Notes under the pieces: generated by a model
What the model saw: only the letters and a program-made list of their open reading frames with translations
The model's database searches: none
What the model was told of the DNA's origin: nothing
Part shown: positions 1 to 5,893 of the stretch, piece after piece
Layout of the letters: each line of letters opens with the position of its first letter
How positions within the stretch are numbered: the first letter of the stretch is position 1
Assembly (NCBI GenBank): GCA_027356675.1
Contig: DAHVXO010000218.1
Location: 1-6,276 of the forward strand
DNA length: 6,276 nucleotides
Direction of reading: 5' to 3'
DNA from: Symbiobacteriaceae bacterium
Lineage (GTDB): Bacteria > Bacillota_E > Symbiobacteriia > Symbiobacteriales > Symbiobacteriaceae
Translations under genes and position numbers: made by a program

Positions 1-236
1 TAGACGGCCAGACCCTGACCACCGTCCCGACCATGCGCCGCCTGCGCAAGGTCGAACCGATCTTCGAGACCCTCCCCGGTTGGGGCCGCACCGCCGACGT
101 ACGCACGCCACAGGACCTGCCCGAAAACGCCCGCCGGTACATTGCCCGGGTCGAGGAGCTGGCCGGTGCTCCGGTAACCATCGTCTCAGTGGGGCCGGAG
201 CGGAGTGAAACTTTCGCACTGGGGTCCAACGGGTAG
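1..236 (+). CDS. purA: Adenylosuccinate synthetase, C-terminal part (5' end outside window)
   Basis: Last 77 residues of adenylosuccinate synthetase, the cytoplasmic enzyme that joins IMP and aspartate using GTP in the first committed step of AMP synthesis. The reading frame is open from base 3 and ends at TAG 234-236. Visible family signatures are a DGQTLTTVP stretch, then VEPIFETLPGW, then the helix LPENARRYIARVEELAG, and finally the C-terminal motif PVTIVSVGPERSETF, which matches the conserved 'vSvGPdRxxTi' end of PurA. The catalytic N-terminal GTP-binding part lies outside the window. A strong intrinsic terminator starts 38 bp after the stop. The feo operon converges from the opposite strand. 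The identification rests on several conserved blocks and is firm. Confidence 0.93.
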   Translation, partial: DGQTLTTVPTMRRLRKVEPIFETLPGWGRTADVRTPQDLPENARRYIARVEELAGAPVTIVSVGPERSETFALGSNG

Positions 237-273
237 AGGCAGGAATCCCCCGCAAGCAACTCGCCATCGCACG

Positions 274-305
274 AGGCTGCCTCCCCACGGGGAAGGCAGC
301 CTTTT
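274..305 (+). terminator. Intrinsic terminator of purA
   Basis: A perfect 9-bp stem (274-282 with 294-302, AGGCTGCCT/AGGCAGCCT) is extended by further CCCC/GGGG pairing with a one-base bulge. It is followed by a short T run (302-305). It lies 38 bp after the purA stop in the correct orientation. On the opposite strand the same hairpin lies immediately after the stop of the cysteine-rich gene, where no T run follows, so there it may only stabilise the mRNA 3' end. Confidence 0.8.
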
Positions 306-480
306 ATGTCTCCGTCGTCGGCTCCACCTGCCGGACCGTCACCAGGCACTTGCTGCACGCCCCGGAGCATCCAGCGGCAACTGTCAGGACCGTATGGCAC
401 CGCACGCACCGCTGCGTGCCGGGACCGTTCTGATACCTGCACCGTGGGCACGCACCCTTGGGATCACAAGTCTCAGCCAT
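304..480 (-). CDS. Small cysteine-rich zinc-ribbon-like protein downstream of FeoB
   Basis: A 58-residue protein read from ATG (480) to TAA (304). It contains eight cysteines: C5, C11, C14, C25, C28, C38, C42 and C45. Residues 11-28 have the C-x2-C-x10-C-x2-C spacing of a zinc ribbon (CPRC ... CVRC), and residues 38-45 add a second cluster, C-x3-C-x2-C (CSGACSKC). There is no membrane segment or signal peptide. The start is well supported by a GGGAGGG Shine-Dalgarno sequence with 5 nt spacing. The gene begins only 11 nt after the feoB stop, so it is very probably the third gene of the feo operon. Small cysteine-rich partners of FeoB are known: the gammaproteobacterial FeoC and the membrane-anchored 'FeoB-associated Cys-rich' proteins. 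This protein is neither, because it lacks the winged helix of the first and the membrane anchor of the second. A role in metal binding or in regulating FeoB is inference. The reading is strong; the function is open. Confidence 0.75.
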   Translation of the reverse strand: MAETCDPKGACPRCRYQNGPGTQRCVRCHTVLTVAAGCSGACSKCLVTVRQVEPTTET

Positions 481-485
481 CTCGA

Positions 486-492
486 CCCTCCC
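486..492 (-). promoter_or_regulatory. Ribosome-binding site of the cysteine-rich gene
   Basis: On the minus strand this is GGGAGGG, sharing its first base with the feoB stop codon TAG (494-492) and lying 5 nt before the ATG at 480. The site decides the start of the 58-residue gene and suggests translational coupling to feoB. Confidence 0.7.
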
Positions 493-2309
493 TACCAGAA
501 GAGCGCCCGGTGGACCAGCCCACCGATGAAGATCGCCAGCACCAGATCAGCCGCCCAGATCCAGGCGCCCTCCCGCCGACCCCGCTCCTTGAACATCATC
601 ATCACCGAAGCGATGCAGGGGACGAAGAGGGTGATCGTCACCAGGCTGACCATGACCTGATTCGGAGTCAACGACAGGTCGTAGAGCCCCGCCGCCCCAA
701 AGTCCCGGCGCACAAAACCCATGATGAAGGCGTTGGCCGCCTGCCGTGGCAGCCCCAGCCAGCCCTCGGTGACTGGCGCCAGGAACCCTTGAAGGGCATT
801 GAGCACGCCCCAGGCGTTCAGCGCCGCCACCACCGTCGAGCCGATGGCGAACAGCCAGCCCGCCTCCATCAGAAACATCTCCGACTTGAGATAGGTCTTG
901 TGCAGCACGTTGCCCATCTGGGGGAGGCGGAGCGGCGGTAAGTCAATCAGGAGCATCGATGACTCCCCCGGGAGCACCCGGTTGATCACCAGCCCCGCCA
1001 AGCCGTAAATTGTAATCAGGATGCCGGCGAAGATCAGGGTATATCCCACCCCAAGCGGGGCGAGCATGGCGGCGATGACCGCCAGCTGCGCCGAACACGG
1101 GATGGCCAGTGCGAGCAGGAAGGTGGCGATGGTCCGCTCCCGCTTGGTTCCCATCAGCCGGGTGGTAATGGTAGCCATGGTCACGCAGCCAAACCCGAGG
1201 ATCATGGGGATGACCGCCCGCCCGTTCAGCCCAATCTTCGTCATGACCCGGTCGACCAGGACGGCGATGCGGGGCAGGTACCCCGAGTCCTCCATCACGG
1301 AGAGGATGAGGTTAAAGCCCACCACCAGGGGCAGCAAGAGCCCGACCAGATAGCTGACCGTCATCGTCAGCAGCCCAAACTCACCGAACAGGAGTTGACT
1401 GACGAAGGAGCCGTCCCGGACCACCCGGGCGCCCAGCCCGGCGATCCACGGGACGTAATGGCCGTTCATCCACTCTTTCTCGGTGATGTTGACGACCCAC
1501 TGTGCAAGGCCCACGCCCAGCACATAGTACATAGCCACCAGGAACCCCGCCAGGATCACCAGGCCCCATGTGGGGTGGATCGTCAGCCGCCCAATCCGTG
1601 TGCTGAGATTGGCGCCGGTGTTAGTCTCGCTGACCACCGCTGCAACGATCGCATCCGCCCGCTTCCGCCGCTCCCGGTAGACCTGCTCCCGGGTGCCCGG
1701 CGGCACGATCCTGGCCCGCCGGCAGGCCGCCTCATCATCTTCCGAGATAAGCACGGCGTCGGCGATGGACCGGTCCCGTTTGCAGTGGCCGCGGGTGGCC
1801 TGGAGCGCCGCCACCTTCAGTTTAGCGATGCCGCGCCGGTGCGCCGCCACACACGGCACCACGGGGACACCCAGGCTCTGCGAAAGCTTTGCCACGTCAA
1901 TCTTTAGACCGTGGGTCGCAGCTTCGTCCATCATGTTCAGGGCCACCACAGTGGGGAAACCCATGTCGATGATCTGCAGCGTCAGGAAAAGGTCCCGGTC
2001 CATGTGGGCGGCGTCCACCACGTTCAGGACGGCATCGGCCGTCCGGATGATGTCGAGCGCCACCCGCTCTTCATCTTGAAATGCCGAGATGCCGTAGACT
2101 CCGGGAGTATCCAGGAGGACGGCATCACCGATGCGACCGGAACTGACATCAACCGTAGTGCCGGGATAGTTGGAAACTTCGACATAAACGCCCGTCAGGG
2201 CGTGAAAGACCGAGGACTTGCCGACGTTGGGATTGCCCACTAACGCAATTTTGGCCGCGCCAGCGGCATGCGCCACGGCGTCTAATGCCCCGTGGTGATG
2301 ATGGCTCAT
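492..2309 (-). CDS. feoB: Ferrous iron transport protein B (Fe2+ permease with GTPase domain)
   Basis: A 605-residue FeoB, the inner-membrane ferrous iron transporter with a cytoplasmic G domain. Visible G-protein motifs are G1 GNPNVGKS (25-32), G2 PGTT (49-52), G3 DTPG (67-70) and G4 NMMD (125-128). The usual G5 'SA' is replaced by CVAA near 153-156. A helical linker (to about 240) leads into membrane helices from about 246 to 603. Conserved transport residues include MEDSGYLPR (339-347), GFGC (C375), IPCSAQ (C405) and VPC (C565). After GFGC the sequence is VTMAT rather than the NVPA of E. coli FeoB, so this belongs to the other, shorter FeoB type. It is shorter than the roughly 650-770 residues common in the family. 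The N-terminus carries four consecutive histidines (3-6). The gene starts 3 bp after feoA, which implies coupled translation, with a G-rich ribosome-binding site 8 nt before the ATG. Confidence 0.95.
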   Translation of the reverse strand: MSHHHHGALDAVAHAAGAAKIALVGNPNVGKSSVFHALTGVYVEVSNYPGTTVDVSSGRIGDAVLLDTPGVYGISAFQDEERVALDIIRTADAVLNVVDAAHMDRDLFLTLQIIDMGFPTVVALNMMDEAATHGLKIDVAKLSQSLGVPVVPCVAAHRRGIAKLKVAALQATRGHCKRDRSIADAVLISEDDEAACRRARIVPPGTREQVYRERRKRADAIVAAVVSETNTGANLSTRIGRLTIHPTWGLVILAGFLVAMYYVLGVGLAQWVVNITEKEWMNGHYVPWIAGLGARVVRDGSFVSQLLFGEFGLLTMTVSYLVGLLLPLVVGFNLILSVMEDSGYLPRIAVLVDRVMTKIGLNGRAVIPMILGFGCVTMATITTRLMGTKRERTIATFLLALAIPCSAQLAVIAAMLAPLGVGYTLIFAGILITIYGLAGLVINRVLPGESSMLLIDLPPLRLPQMGNVLHKTYLKSEMFLMEAGWLFAIGSTVVAALNAWGVLNALQGFLAPVTEGWLGLPRQAANAFIMGFVRRDFGAAGLYDLSLTPNQVMVSLVTITLFVPCIASVMMMFKERGRREGAWIWAADLVLAIFIGGLVHRALFW

Positions 2310-2312
2310 GAC

Positions 2313-2537
2313 TTACGCCCCCACAGGCTCGACCTGAATGCGGATCGCAAGCTTGTGCCCCATGGCCAGTTCCTGCTTGCCCTTGCGCACGACGACCGGA
2401 CCGCCGGGCAGTACCGCCTGGCAGCAAGCCCGCGCCCCTTCGCCGATGCCGAAGCGGATCGCCTGAATGCGGATAGAGTCATCGTCGATGGCTATAATGG
2501 TAAATTCCTGTCCGGGGATGGTCTGGTCGAGCGTCAT
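2313..2537 (-). CDS. feoA: Ferrous iron transport protein A (SH3-like FeoA domain)
   Basis: A 74-residue FeoA, the small cytoplasmic SH3-fold protein needed for FeoB activity. Family features in order: an N-terminal TLDQTIPGQ, the central IRFGIGEGA (in place of the usual 'LxxLGixpG'), GGPVVVRKGKQELAMG, and the closing strand LAIRIQVE. I chose the ATG at 2537 because FeoA proteins usually begin a few residues before 'PGx'. An in-frame ATG at 2546 (three residues earlier, MRRM) is equally possible. A further ATG at 2603 is unlikely because translation from it would run through the Fur box and the predicted transcription start. The best ribosome-binding match, AGAAGGG, lies 9 nt before 2537; an AGGAG also lies very close to it. 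The gene is first in the operon feoA-feoB-cysteine-rich gene. Confidence 0.9.
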   Translation of the reverse strand: MTLDQTIPGQEFTIIAIDDDSIRIQAIRFGIGEGARACCQAVLPGGPVVVRKGKQELAMGHKLAIRIQVEPVGA

Positions 2538-2572
2538 TCTCCTCATCCCTTCTACGAAAGGGCGTGCGCCGT

Positions 2573-2592
2573 GTGAATGAGAATCATTATCA
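2573..2592 (-). promoter_or_regulatory. Fur-type iron operator upstream of feoA
   Basis: The core at 2578-2592 reads TGAGAATCATTATCA on the plus strand, a 7-1-7 inverted repeat with one mismatch to the Fur-family consensus TGATAATNATTATCA. The longer 19-bp stretch 2573-2591 matches 16 of 19 positions of the classical Fur box. It overlaps the predicted feoA transcription start, where a bound repressor would block RNA polymerase. Fur is the obvious candidate. PerR and Zur use related sites, but the downstream genes point to iron. Confidence 0.8.
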
Positions 2593-2594
2593 CC

Positions 2595-2623
2595 ATTGAA
2601 CACGATTTGCGGCTTGCGGACAA
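2595..2623 (-). promoter_or_regulatory. Probable feoA promoter
   Basis: On the minus strand, TTGTCC (2623-2618) is followed after 17 nt by TTCAAT (2600-2595). Each hexamer matches 4 of 6 sigma-70 consensus bases. This places the transcription start near 2588, inside the Fur operator. A GATAAT within the operator itself is an alternative -10 element but has no clear -35. The choice is tentative. Confidence 0.45.
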
Positions 2624-2819
2624 GACACCCATGGGCCAGACCGAAAGTGCAGGGTGGATACTCTGGGGATCATACGTGTCAGAGCCGAAAGTCTATGGTC
2701 GTCAAGCTGATAACGGCAATGTATGACTGGCGCGTGGCGTTGCAGTCAAGATCTCCGATGGAACCGGCCGGTACAGCGAAAACCCCTGGCACAAGTACTG
2801 CAGCCGATTAGGGTTATCA

Positions 2820-2876
2820 GCGTAGATACTACGCGTCATACCCGCCATTGGCGTCATCCGGCTACAATGGCGGGTA
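2820..2876 (+). promoter_or_regulatory. Two perfect dyads upstream of the histidine kinase
   Basis: The 275 bp between the feoA promoter and the kinase hold no gene. Just before the kinase are two inverted repeats. The first is GCGTAG-ATA-CTACGC (2820-2834). The second has 12-bp perfect arms, TACCCGCCATTG (2839-2850) and CAATGGCGGGTA (2865-2876), separated by 14 bp. A 7-bp direct repeat GCGTCAT (2833-2839 and 2851-2857) overlaps both. No T run follows, so these are not intrinsic terminators. They may be an operator, for example for the neighbouring response regulator, or a hairpin in the kinase mRNA leader ending 22 nt before the ATG. A TACAAT (2863-2868) could be a -10 box but has no convincing -35. 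The rest of the interval shows nothing I can name. Confidence 0.5.
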
Positions 2877-2898
2877 GACATTCTGGGGGGCGTTGCAA

Positions 2899-4788
2899 AT
2901 GTCCACAGGCGATTCCTGGCTCCTCCCCCTGATTGCGGTGGGAGTGGGCTTCCACCTGGCCGTGAGCTGGGCACTGCTCTGGCGGTACTTCCAGGGGCGA
3001 GAGCGCTCGCTGGTCACCTGGGCGGTGGCCTGGTTCATGCTGGCGCTACAGGTCTTGGGGATGTTCCTGACCCGGCGGGGCTTCGAGGCCAACGCCCCGG
3101 TGCTCCGGGACGTCAGCCTGGCAGTTGCCGCCGTCGCGCTCTACCTGGGCCAGGCCCAATTGAGCGGCTTCCAGTTCGAGACCTCCACCCCCTTCAAGCT
3201 GGGTGCAGGGGCAACCGCCGGCCTGGCTGCCCTCCTCATCATCTTCAGCAGATCCCCCGTCACCACGGCCTCCGCCACGGTGGCCTTCGCCGCGTTTGCC
3301 GCCGCCGCATGGCTCGCTTCGCCCCTGGGTACCAGTGCTTCCCGTGATACCACGCGCTGGCTCCTCTTCGCCGGCTACGGCATGGCGGCATTCCACTCCC
3401 TCTCCTACGTCATCCCACAGCACGCTGCAGCGGCTGCGCCCCTTGAGATCGCCGGCCATGCGCTTTTCTCCCTGCTCTTCTCCGCCGCCGTCACCTGGCA
3501 GGCCTGGGAGCACGAACAGGCCGTACGGCTCTTCTCCCGCACCCTGGAGCGGCTCAACCGCCCGCTCTCCACCAACCAGGCCATGCAGGAAGCACTGGAC
3601 CTGGTCGCTGACGTCCTCGATGTCTCCCAGGGCTGGATCATCCTCCGGAGCCAGGGACGGGGCGGCGCCGAGGGCGGCTGGACGATCGGGGCGGCCATCG
3701 GTTTCCCGGGCTGGTCGCTGCATGGGGTCCAGGGGCCAGACTTCCCCATCGACACATGCCTTTGCCTGCGGCCGGTCGATCCCGACTCGCTGGTGACCAG
3801 CGTGAGTGATTTGGCCTGCATGCGGCTCCCACAGGAGCATGGGCGCCCATCCGGGCGGCACATCACGATTCCCCTGGGATCAGATGGCAAGGTTCAGGGC
3901 ATCATGAGCCTCCTGGTATCGGGCGAAGGGGTCTGCCTGCCCAAAGAGACCGTGCGACGTGGTGTCGAAGCCCAGCGCCTGAAGCGCACGACGGACCCCG
4001 GTACACTGCGCCTGCTCAATGCCATGGGCGAGCAAATCGGCCTCGCCCTCGACCGGGCTCGGCTCTACGATGAACTCAAAGCCAAGGAAGAGGCCCGGGG
4101 CCGCCTGTTGGCCCAGCTGATCACCGCCACGGAGGATGAACGCCGCCGGATCGCGCGCGAACTCCACGACGAGACCGGACAGTCGCTGACCGCCCTGGTG
4201 GTCAACCTGGACTTCCTGGTGCGCCACCCTGTCGGTGAGGACGTGCTGCGCCAGCGGCTTGCCTCGGTGCGTGATATGGCCGAGGCCACGCTGGCCGAGG
4301 TGCGCCGGGTCATCCACGAGATGCGCCCATCCGTGCTGGACGATCTCGGCCTGGAGGCCGCCGTGCGCTGGCTGGTCCGCCGCTTCGAGCCCAGTGGGCT
4401 CAACGTCTCGATCGAGATGAAGGGGCTGGGAGGCCGGCTGCCCGGTCCCCTGGAGATCACGGTCTTCCGCCTGGTGCAGGAAGCCTGCACCAATACGGTC
4501 AAGCATGCGGGCGCCAGCGGGCTCGGGATTCGCATCAGCCACACTGGCGAACGGATGGATGTCGAAGTGCGGGACAACGGGAAAGGCTTCGACCCGGCGG
4601 CGCTCAGCGCCGGGGCCGGGGCCGGAATGGGCCTCGCCGGGCTCCGGGAGCGGGTCCTGCTTCTGGGCGGTACGCTGGAGGTGCGCTCGGCGCCGGGCAC
4701 CGGCACCACGATCCTGGCCCGTCTGCCCGTGGGTCTTTCCTTGGGCACCGCGGCCACCGCCATGGCGGACCGTGCCCCCACGGGCTAG
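2899..4788 (+). CDS. Membrane sensor histidine kinase (multi-TM, GAF, HisKA_3, HATPase_c; NarX/DegS type)
   Basis: A 629-residue sensor kinase. About seven hydrophobic helices fill residues 8-203 (roughly 8-31, 37-57, 69-89, 101-116, 121-140, 153-173, 182-203). A GAF-like domain follows at about 220-390, ending in HITIPLGSDGKVQGIMSLL. A short coiled segment leads to HisKA_3 with phosphoacceptor H423 in ARELHDE. The ATPase domain has the N box QEACTNTVKHA (N532), the G1 box DNGKGFD (559-565) and G2 GMGLAGLRER (576-585). It should autophosphorylate at the membrane and pass phosphate to the regulator 37 bp downstream. The GAF domain carries C287, C289, C307 and C346, which might bind a redox centre. 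I chose the ATG at 2899 because a run of six Gs lies 8 nt upstream; a TTG at 2893 would be too close to it. The ligand is unknown. Confidence 0.92.
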   Translation: MSTGDSWLLPLIAVGVGFHLAVSWALLWRYFQGRERSLVTWAVAWFMLALQVLGMFLTRRGFEANAPVLRDVSLAVAAVALYLGQAQLSGFQFETSTPFKLGAGATAGLAALLIIFSRSPVTTASATVAFAAFAAAAWLASPLGTSASRDTTRWLLFAGYGMAAFHSLSYVIPQHAAAAAPLEIAGHALFSLLFSAAVTWQAWEHEQAVRLFSRTLERLNRPLSTNQAMQEALDLVADVLDVSQGWIILRSQGRGGAEGGWTIGAAIGFPGWSLHGVQGPDFPIDTCLCLRPVDPDSLVTSVSDLACMRLPQEHGRPSGRHITIPLGSDGKVQGIMSLLVSGEGVCLPKETVRRGVEAQRLKRTTDPGTLRLLNAMGEQIGLALDRARLYDELKAKEEARGRLLAQLITATEDERRRIARELHDETGQSLTALVVNLDFLVRHPVGEDVLRQRLASVRDMAEATLAEVRRVIHEMRPSVLDDLGLEAAVRWLVRRFEPSGLNVSIEMKGLGGRLPGPLEITVFRLVQEACTNTVKHAGASGLGIRISHTGERMDVEVRDNGKGFDPAALSAGAGAGMGLAGLRERVLLLGGTLEVRSAPGTGTTILARLPVGLSLGTAATAMADRAPTG

Positions 4789-4825
4789 GCCGCGATGGTT
4801 TCATGAAGTTAAGGAGGTACGCTGT

Positions 4826-5479
4826 ATGGCGATTCGCGTGCTCATCTGCGACGATCACATGATGGTCCGACAGGGCGTTCACATGGTTCTACAATCGGAG
4901 CCGGACATCGAACTGGTGGCCGAGGCCGGGCGCGGCGAAGAAGCGTGTGCCCTGGCTCAGGTACACAAGCCAGATGTAGTGATTATGGATATTTCCCTGC
5001 CGGATATCAGCGGCATCGAGGCGACTCGCCGCATCAAGGCGGCGCAGCCGGGCGTGCACGTGATCGGGCTGACCATGCACGAGGAGGAGCCCTACGTACT
5101 GGAGCTGCTCAAGGCTGGGGCCGATGGCTACATCGTCAAGCGATCGGCGGCAGCCGACCTGGTGAGTGCGATTCGCTCAGTGATGCAGGGACAGGCAGTG
5201 CTGGACCCGGTGGTAACCCGGGCGGTCGTCTCGGGGTACGTCACCCGGAACCCGCAAGCGGCTGTCGAGCGGGACGAACTGACCATGCTGACGCCTCGGG
5301 AACGGGAGATTCTGATCCTGGTCGCTGAGGGCAATACCAACGCCGAGATCGCCAAGCTGCTCTTCATCAGCGAAAAGACCGTGCAGACGCACCGCAGCAA
5401 TATCCTCGACAAACTGAATATCCACGACCGGACCGAGTTGGTCCGCTTCGCGATCCGGACCGGGCTGATCGAGGCCTGA
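4826..5479 (+). CDS. Response regulator, NarL/FixJ (LuxR) family
   Basis: A 217-residue DNA-binding response regulator, partner of the kinase ending 37 bp upstream. The receiver domain (1-120) has the acidic pair D9/D10, the phosphoacceptor D55 in VIMDISLPD, the conserved T83 and K105. A linker (about 121-150) leads to a LuxR-type helix-turn-helix (about 153-213) with LTPREREILILVAEG and the recognition helix region SEKTVQTHRSNILDKL. The start is fixed by a near-ideal AAGGAGG (4811-4817) 8 nt before the ATG; the frame stays open further upstream, but inside the kinase gene. Such proteins bind DNA as dimers when phosphorylated. Target genes cannot be read here, although the dyads before the kinase are candidates for autoregulation. 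DegU, NarL and LiaR share this layout, so no specific name is justified. Confidence 0.95.
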   Translation: MAIRVLICDDHMMVRQGVHMVLQSEPDIELVAEAGRGEEACALAQVHKPDVVIMDISLPDISGIEATRRIKAAQPGVHVIGLTMHEEEPYVLELLKAGADGYIVKRSAAADLVSAIRSVMQGQAVLDPVVTRAVVSGYVTRNPQAAVERDELTMLTPREREILILVAEGNTNAEIAKLLFISEKTVQTHRSNILDKLNIHDRTELVRFAIRTGLIEA

Positions 5480-5484
5480 CCGAA

Positions 5485-5497
5485 ATGGTTTAACCAT
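5485..5497. repeat. Perfect 13-bp palindrome after the response regulator
   Basis: ATGGTT-T-AACCAT, two perfect 6-bp arms around a single base, 5 bp after the regulator stop codon. It is too short and AT-rich for a terminator stem. It could be a protein-binding site or chance. Confidence 0.4.
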
Positions 5498-5511
5498 AGG
5501 CAAACGAAACA

Positions 5512-5539
5512 GGAGCAGAGTGGCAACGCCCTCTGCTCC
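5512..5539 (-). terminator. Long hairpin between convergent genes; probable terminator of the 75-residue gene
   Basis: GGAGCAGAG (5512-5520) pairs perfectly with CTCTGCTCC (5531-5539), and an inner GGC/GCC extends the stem around an AAC loop, with one base bulged. On the minus strand the hairpin is followed by TGTTTCGTTT, a fair U-rich tract, and lies 19 bp after the stop of the 75-residue gene. On the plus strand no T run follows, so for the response regulator it is at best a weak or Rho-assisted end. Confidence 0.5.
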
Positions 5540-5558
5540 GGGTATGTCCGGCTATGCG

Positions 5559-5786
5559 CTAATGCCGGCGCTTCTTGGCCGGCGAAGCCCGCAGGACCAG
5601 TTCTACTGTGCCGTCGGTCCCGACCGCGGGCAGATACCGATTCCCGTTTGAATCGCTCACCTGTAACCGTTCGATGTACCAGGGCCCCCGGTCACGCACG
5701 AGCGTCTGCAGCTTGCCAAGGACGTCCTCCCGGCTCACCGCCATCATCTTTCCGCCGCCGTGCTCAACAATCGACCATACGTCCAC
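5559..5786 (-). CDS. Unrecognised 75-residue protein
   Basis: A 75-residue reading frame from GTG (5786) to TAG (5559). I do not recognise a family. The sequence suggests a small soluble protein: a helix VSREDVLGKLQTLVRDRG (18-35), then strand-like segments WYIERLQVSD and TVELVLRAS, and a basic tail AKKRRH. There is no signal peptide, membrane helix or cysteine. The GTG start is favoured by GGAAGGGGG 7 nt upstream; the ATGs at residues 14-15 lack such a site. The gene converges on the response regulator and ends before a shared hairpin. An intrinsic terminator lies only 24 nt before its start, so its expression may depend on read-through. The good ribosome-binding site and the terminators on both sides support a real gene. 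Confidence 0.65.
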   Translation of the reverse strand: MDVWSIVEHGGGKMMAVSREDVLGKLQTLVRDRGPWYIERLQVSDSNGNRYLPAVGTDGTVELVLRASPAKKRRH

Positions 5787-5809
5787 GGGACGACCCCCTT
5801 CCGAACAGT

Positions 5810-5833
5810 AAAACCCGGTGCGGTCGCACCGGG
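5810..5833 (-). terminator. Intrinsic terminator just upstream of the 75-residue gene (possible attenuator)
   Basis: Perfect 9-bp arms, CCCGGTGCG (5814-5822) and CGCACCGGG (5825-5833), form a very stable GC stem with a tiny loop. On the minus strand it is followed by TTTT (5813-5810). It points leftward and ends 24 nt before the GTG start codon of the 75-residue gene, leaving room for its ribosome-binding site but not for a separate promoter. It therefore either ends an upstream transcript or attenuates this gene. Confidence 0.75.
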
Positions 5834-5887
5834 CTGTAGCGCAACGCGAATTCCTAGTCTGGGGAACGACTCCCTACGCCATGCGAC
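5810..5887 (-). ncRNA. Putative structured leader RNA (attenuator or small RNA)
   Basis: The stretch of about 78 nt between a predicted start point and the terminator can fold further. GGCGTAG (5880-5874) can pair with CTACAGCC (5839-5832) with one bulged base, enclosing small GGGA/TCCC and CGC/GCG hairpins. The 3' arm of this closing helix overlaps the first two bases of the terminator stem, a layout typical of transcription attenuators and riboswitches. I do not recognise a known riboswitch class. A two-codon reading frame (ATG GCG TAG) lies at its 5' end and may be chance. It could equally be a free-standing small RNA. Confidence 0.35.
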
Positions 5888-5893
5888 TGTCCT

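Noticed and set aside
306..941. Open plus-strand frame of 211 codons opposite the cysteine-rich gene and the feoB end
   Set aside because: It lies antisense to clearly conserved FeoB coding sequence; its Pro/Arg/His-rich content is typical of a GC-rich shadow frame.
2604..2819. Gene or regulatory RNA in the divergent interval; 8-bp repeat CCGAAAGT at 2641 and 2685
   Set aside because: No frame has a good start and codon use, and a single 8-bp repeat 44 bp apart is within chance expectation.
3046..3861. Minus-strand frame of 271 codons inside the kinase gene
   Set aside because: Antisense to the membrane and GAF region of the kinase; low-complexity Gly/Glu/Pro composition and no recognisable domain.
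4065..4781. Minus-strand frame of 238 codons opposite the kinase catalytic domains
   Set aside because: The plus strand shows intact HisKA_3 and HATPase motifs; the antisense product is Ser/Arg/Pro-rich without motifs.
4505..4825. Longer response regulator starting inside the kinase gene
   Set aside because: The extra residues are an Arg/Pro-rich out-of-frame reading of the kinase end; AAGGAGG at 4811-4817 fixes the start at 4826.
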